64,000 bases of DNA from Sphingopyxis witflariensis. Lineage in GTDB: Bacteria > Pseudomonadota > Alphaproteobacteria > Sphingomonadales > Sphingomonadaceae. Under the pieces are notes generated by a model that did not search any database, was not told where the DNA came from, and worked only from the letters and a program-made list of their open reading frames with translations. Shown piece by piece: positions 63,351 to 64,000 of this stretch. A program made the translations under genes and the position numbers. The stretch spans positions 62,001-126,000 of the forward strand of contig NZ_NISJ01000005.1 in assembly GCF_002205635.1 (NCBI RefSeq), read 5' to 3'. Numbering within the stretch: position 1 is the first letter of the stretch; each line of letters opens with the position of its first letter.

Positions 63351-64000
63351 ATGCGCCGTCTTCCGAGCCTCTTCCTCTCCCACGGCTCGCCTATGATGGC
63401 GCTCGAGCCCAGCCCGGCGCGGGATTTCCTCGCCGGGCTGGGTGCCCAACTACCGCGTCCCAGCGCGATCCTTATGGTTTCGGCGCATCACGACGCGGCG
63501 TATGACGGCGGACGGGCAACCGTCACCGCCTCCCCCACCCCGCCGACGATCCATGACTTCGGCGGCTTTCCCGACGAACTGTTCGCGATGCGCTATCCAG
63601 CGCCGGGCGATCCGGCGCTTGCCGAACGCGTCGTCGACCTGCTCGGCGCGCATGGCCTTCCGGTCACCGCCGATCCACATCGCGGGCTCGACCATGGCGC
63701 TTGGGTGCCGCTGTCGCTCATCTACCCACAAGCCGATGTCCCCGTCGTTCAGCTTTCAATCGCCTCCAACGCCTCGCCCGAATGGCATTATGCGCAGGGA
63801 CAGGCACTAGCGCCGCTCCGCGACGAGGGCGTGCTGGTGATCGGATCGGGCAGCATCACCCATAATTTGCGCGCGCTGTTCGCGGCGCGGCTGCCGATCG
63901 ACGCACCTGCGCCCGAATGGGTGACGACATTCACCGACTGGGTCGCCGAACGCATGGCGGAGGGCGTGATCGACGATGTCCTCCACGCGGTCGAACGCGC
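63351..64000 (+). CDS. DODA-type (YgiD-like) extradiol dioxygenase, 3' end cut by window
   Basis: The first 216 codons of a LigB-superfamily enzyme. It reads MRRLPSLFLSHGSPMMALEP, with the metal-binding His in LSHGSP, then MVSAHHDA, PTIHDFGGFP, RGLDHGAWVPLSLIYPQADVPVVQLS and GSGSITHNLRAL. The family opens catechol-type rings (4,5-DOPA dioxygenase type). It starts four bases after wrbA ends. The C-terminal end lies outside the window. Confidence 0.93.
   Translation, partial: MRRLPSLFLSHGSPMMALEPSPARDFLAGLGAQLPRPSAILMVSAHHDAAYDGGRATVTASPTPPTIHDFGGFPDELFAMRYPAPGDPALAERVVDLLGAHGLPVTADPHRGLDHGAWVPLSLIYPQADVPVVQLSIASNASPEWHYAQGQALAPLRDEGVLVIGSGSITHNLRALFAARLPIDAPAPEWVTTFTDWVAERMAEGVIDDVLHAVER

Overview
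The window is a high-GC chromosomal segment of an alphaproteobacterium, most likely a sphingomonad close to Sphingopyxis. That placement is inferred from the CtrA regulator with a canonical TTAA-N7-TTAA box and paired GANTC sites, a short alpha ribosomal operon lacking rpsD, an abundance of Sphingopyxis-type palindromic intergenic repeats, and a bacterial lipoxygenase. No tRNA, rRNA, CRISPR array or intact insertion sequence was seen. Nearly all of the sequence is coding. The high GC content creates long antisense open frames over most real genes, and these were left out.

Layout. 1-6.5 kb (minus): a potassium operon that starts with an outer-membrane porin-like gene, followed by an unannotated 27-residue membrane microprotein, kdpF, kdpA, kdpB, kdpC and the 5' part of kdpD, which is cut by the window edge. 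6.7-12.2 kb: two Cys-type sulfatases (both minus) with a TetR regulator between them; both sulfatase leaders carry the same inverted repeat. 12.2-13.8 kb: an SDR/enoyl-CoA hydratase pair behind a TTGACGTTTACGTCAAC palindrome, which recurs at 29.4 kb before a second enoyl-CoA hydratase. 14.1-17.9 kb: CPA1 antiporter, then an AraC regulator divergent from a fosmidomycin-resistance-type MFS exporter. 18-26.2 kb (minus): diguanylate cyclase, periplasmic M16 peptidase, a 48-residue peptide, two HEAT-repeat proteins (one with cupin-like His clusters), lepA. The peptide plus HEAT/cupin pair is the best candidate here for an undescribed peptide-modification system.

26.4-33.3 kb: lipoxygenase, purC, enoyl-CoA hydratase, PhoD-type phosphatase, DUF3667 protein. 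33.4-42 kb (plus): an overlapping housekeeping run, proA, membrane protein, nadD, rsfS, a DMP19/DUF4375-like protein, rlmH, envC-like, ctpA, dsbB, coq7. 42.2-47.8 kb: small membrane protein, tldE/pmbA, cysQ-like phosphatase, then rpsM-rpsK-rpoA-rplQ. 47.9-49.8 kb: a repeat-rich, lower-GC patch with two orphan genes. 49.8-51.8 kb: phage/GTA-type terminase small and large subunits with no other head genes. 51.9-58.9 kb: prolyl oligopeptidase, free Met-R-sulfoxide reductase, three small envelope proteins each followed by its own hairpin, M28 peptidase, PilZ protein. 60-60.9 kb: ctrA with its control region. 60.9-64 kb: LysR regulator divergent from pirin, wrbA and a truncated DODA-type dioxygenase.

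Family assignments come from motif recognition in the translated sequence. No database search was run.
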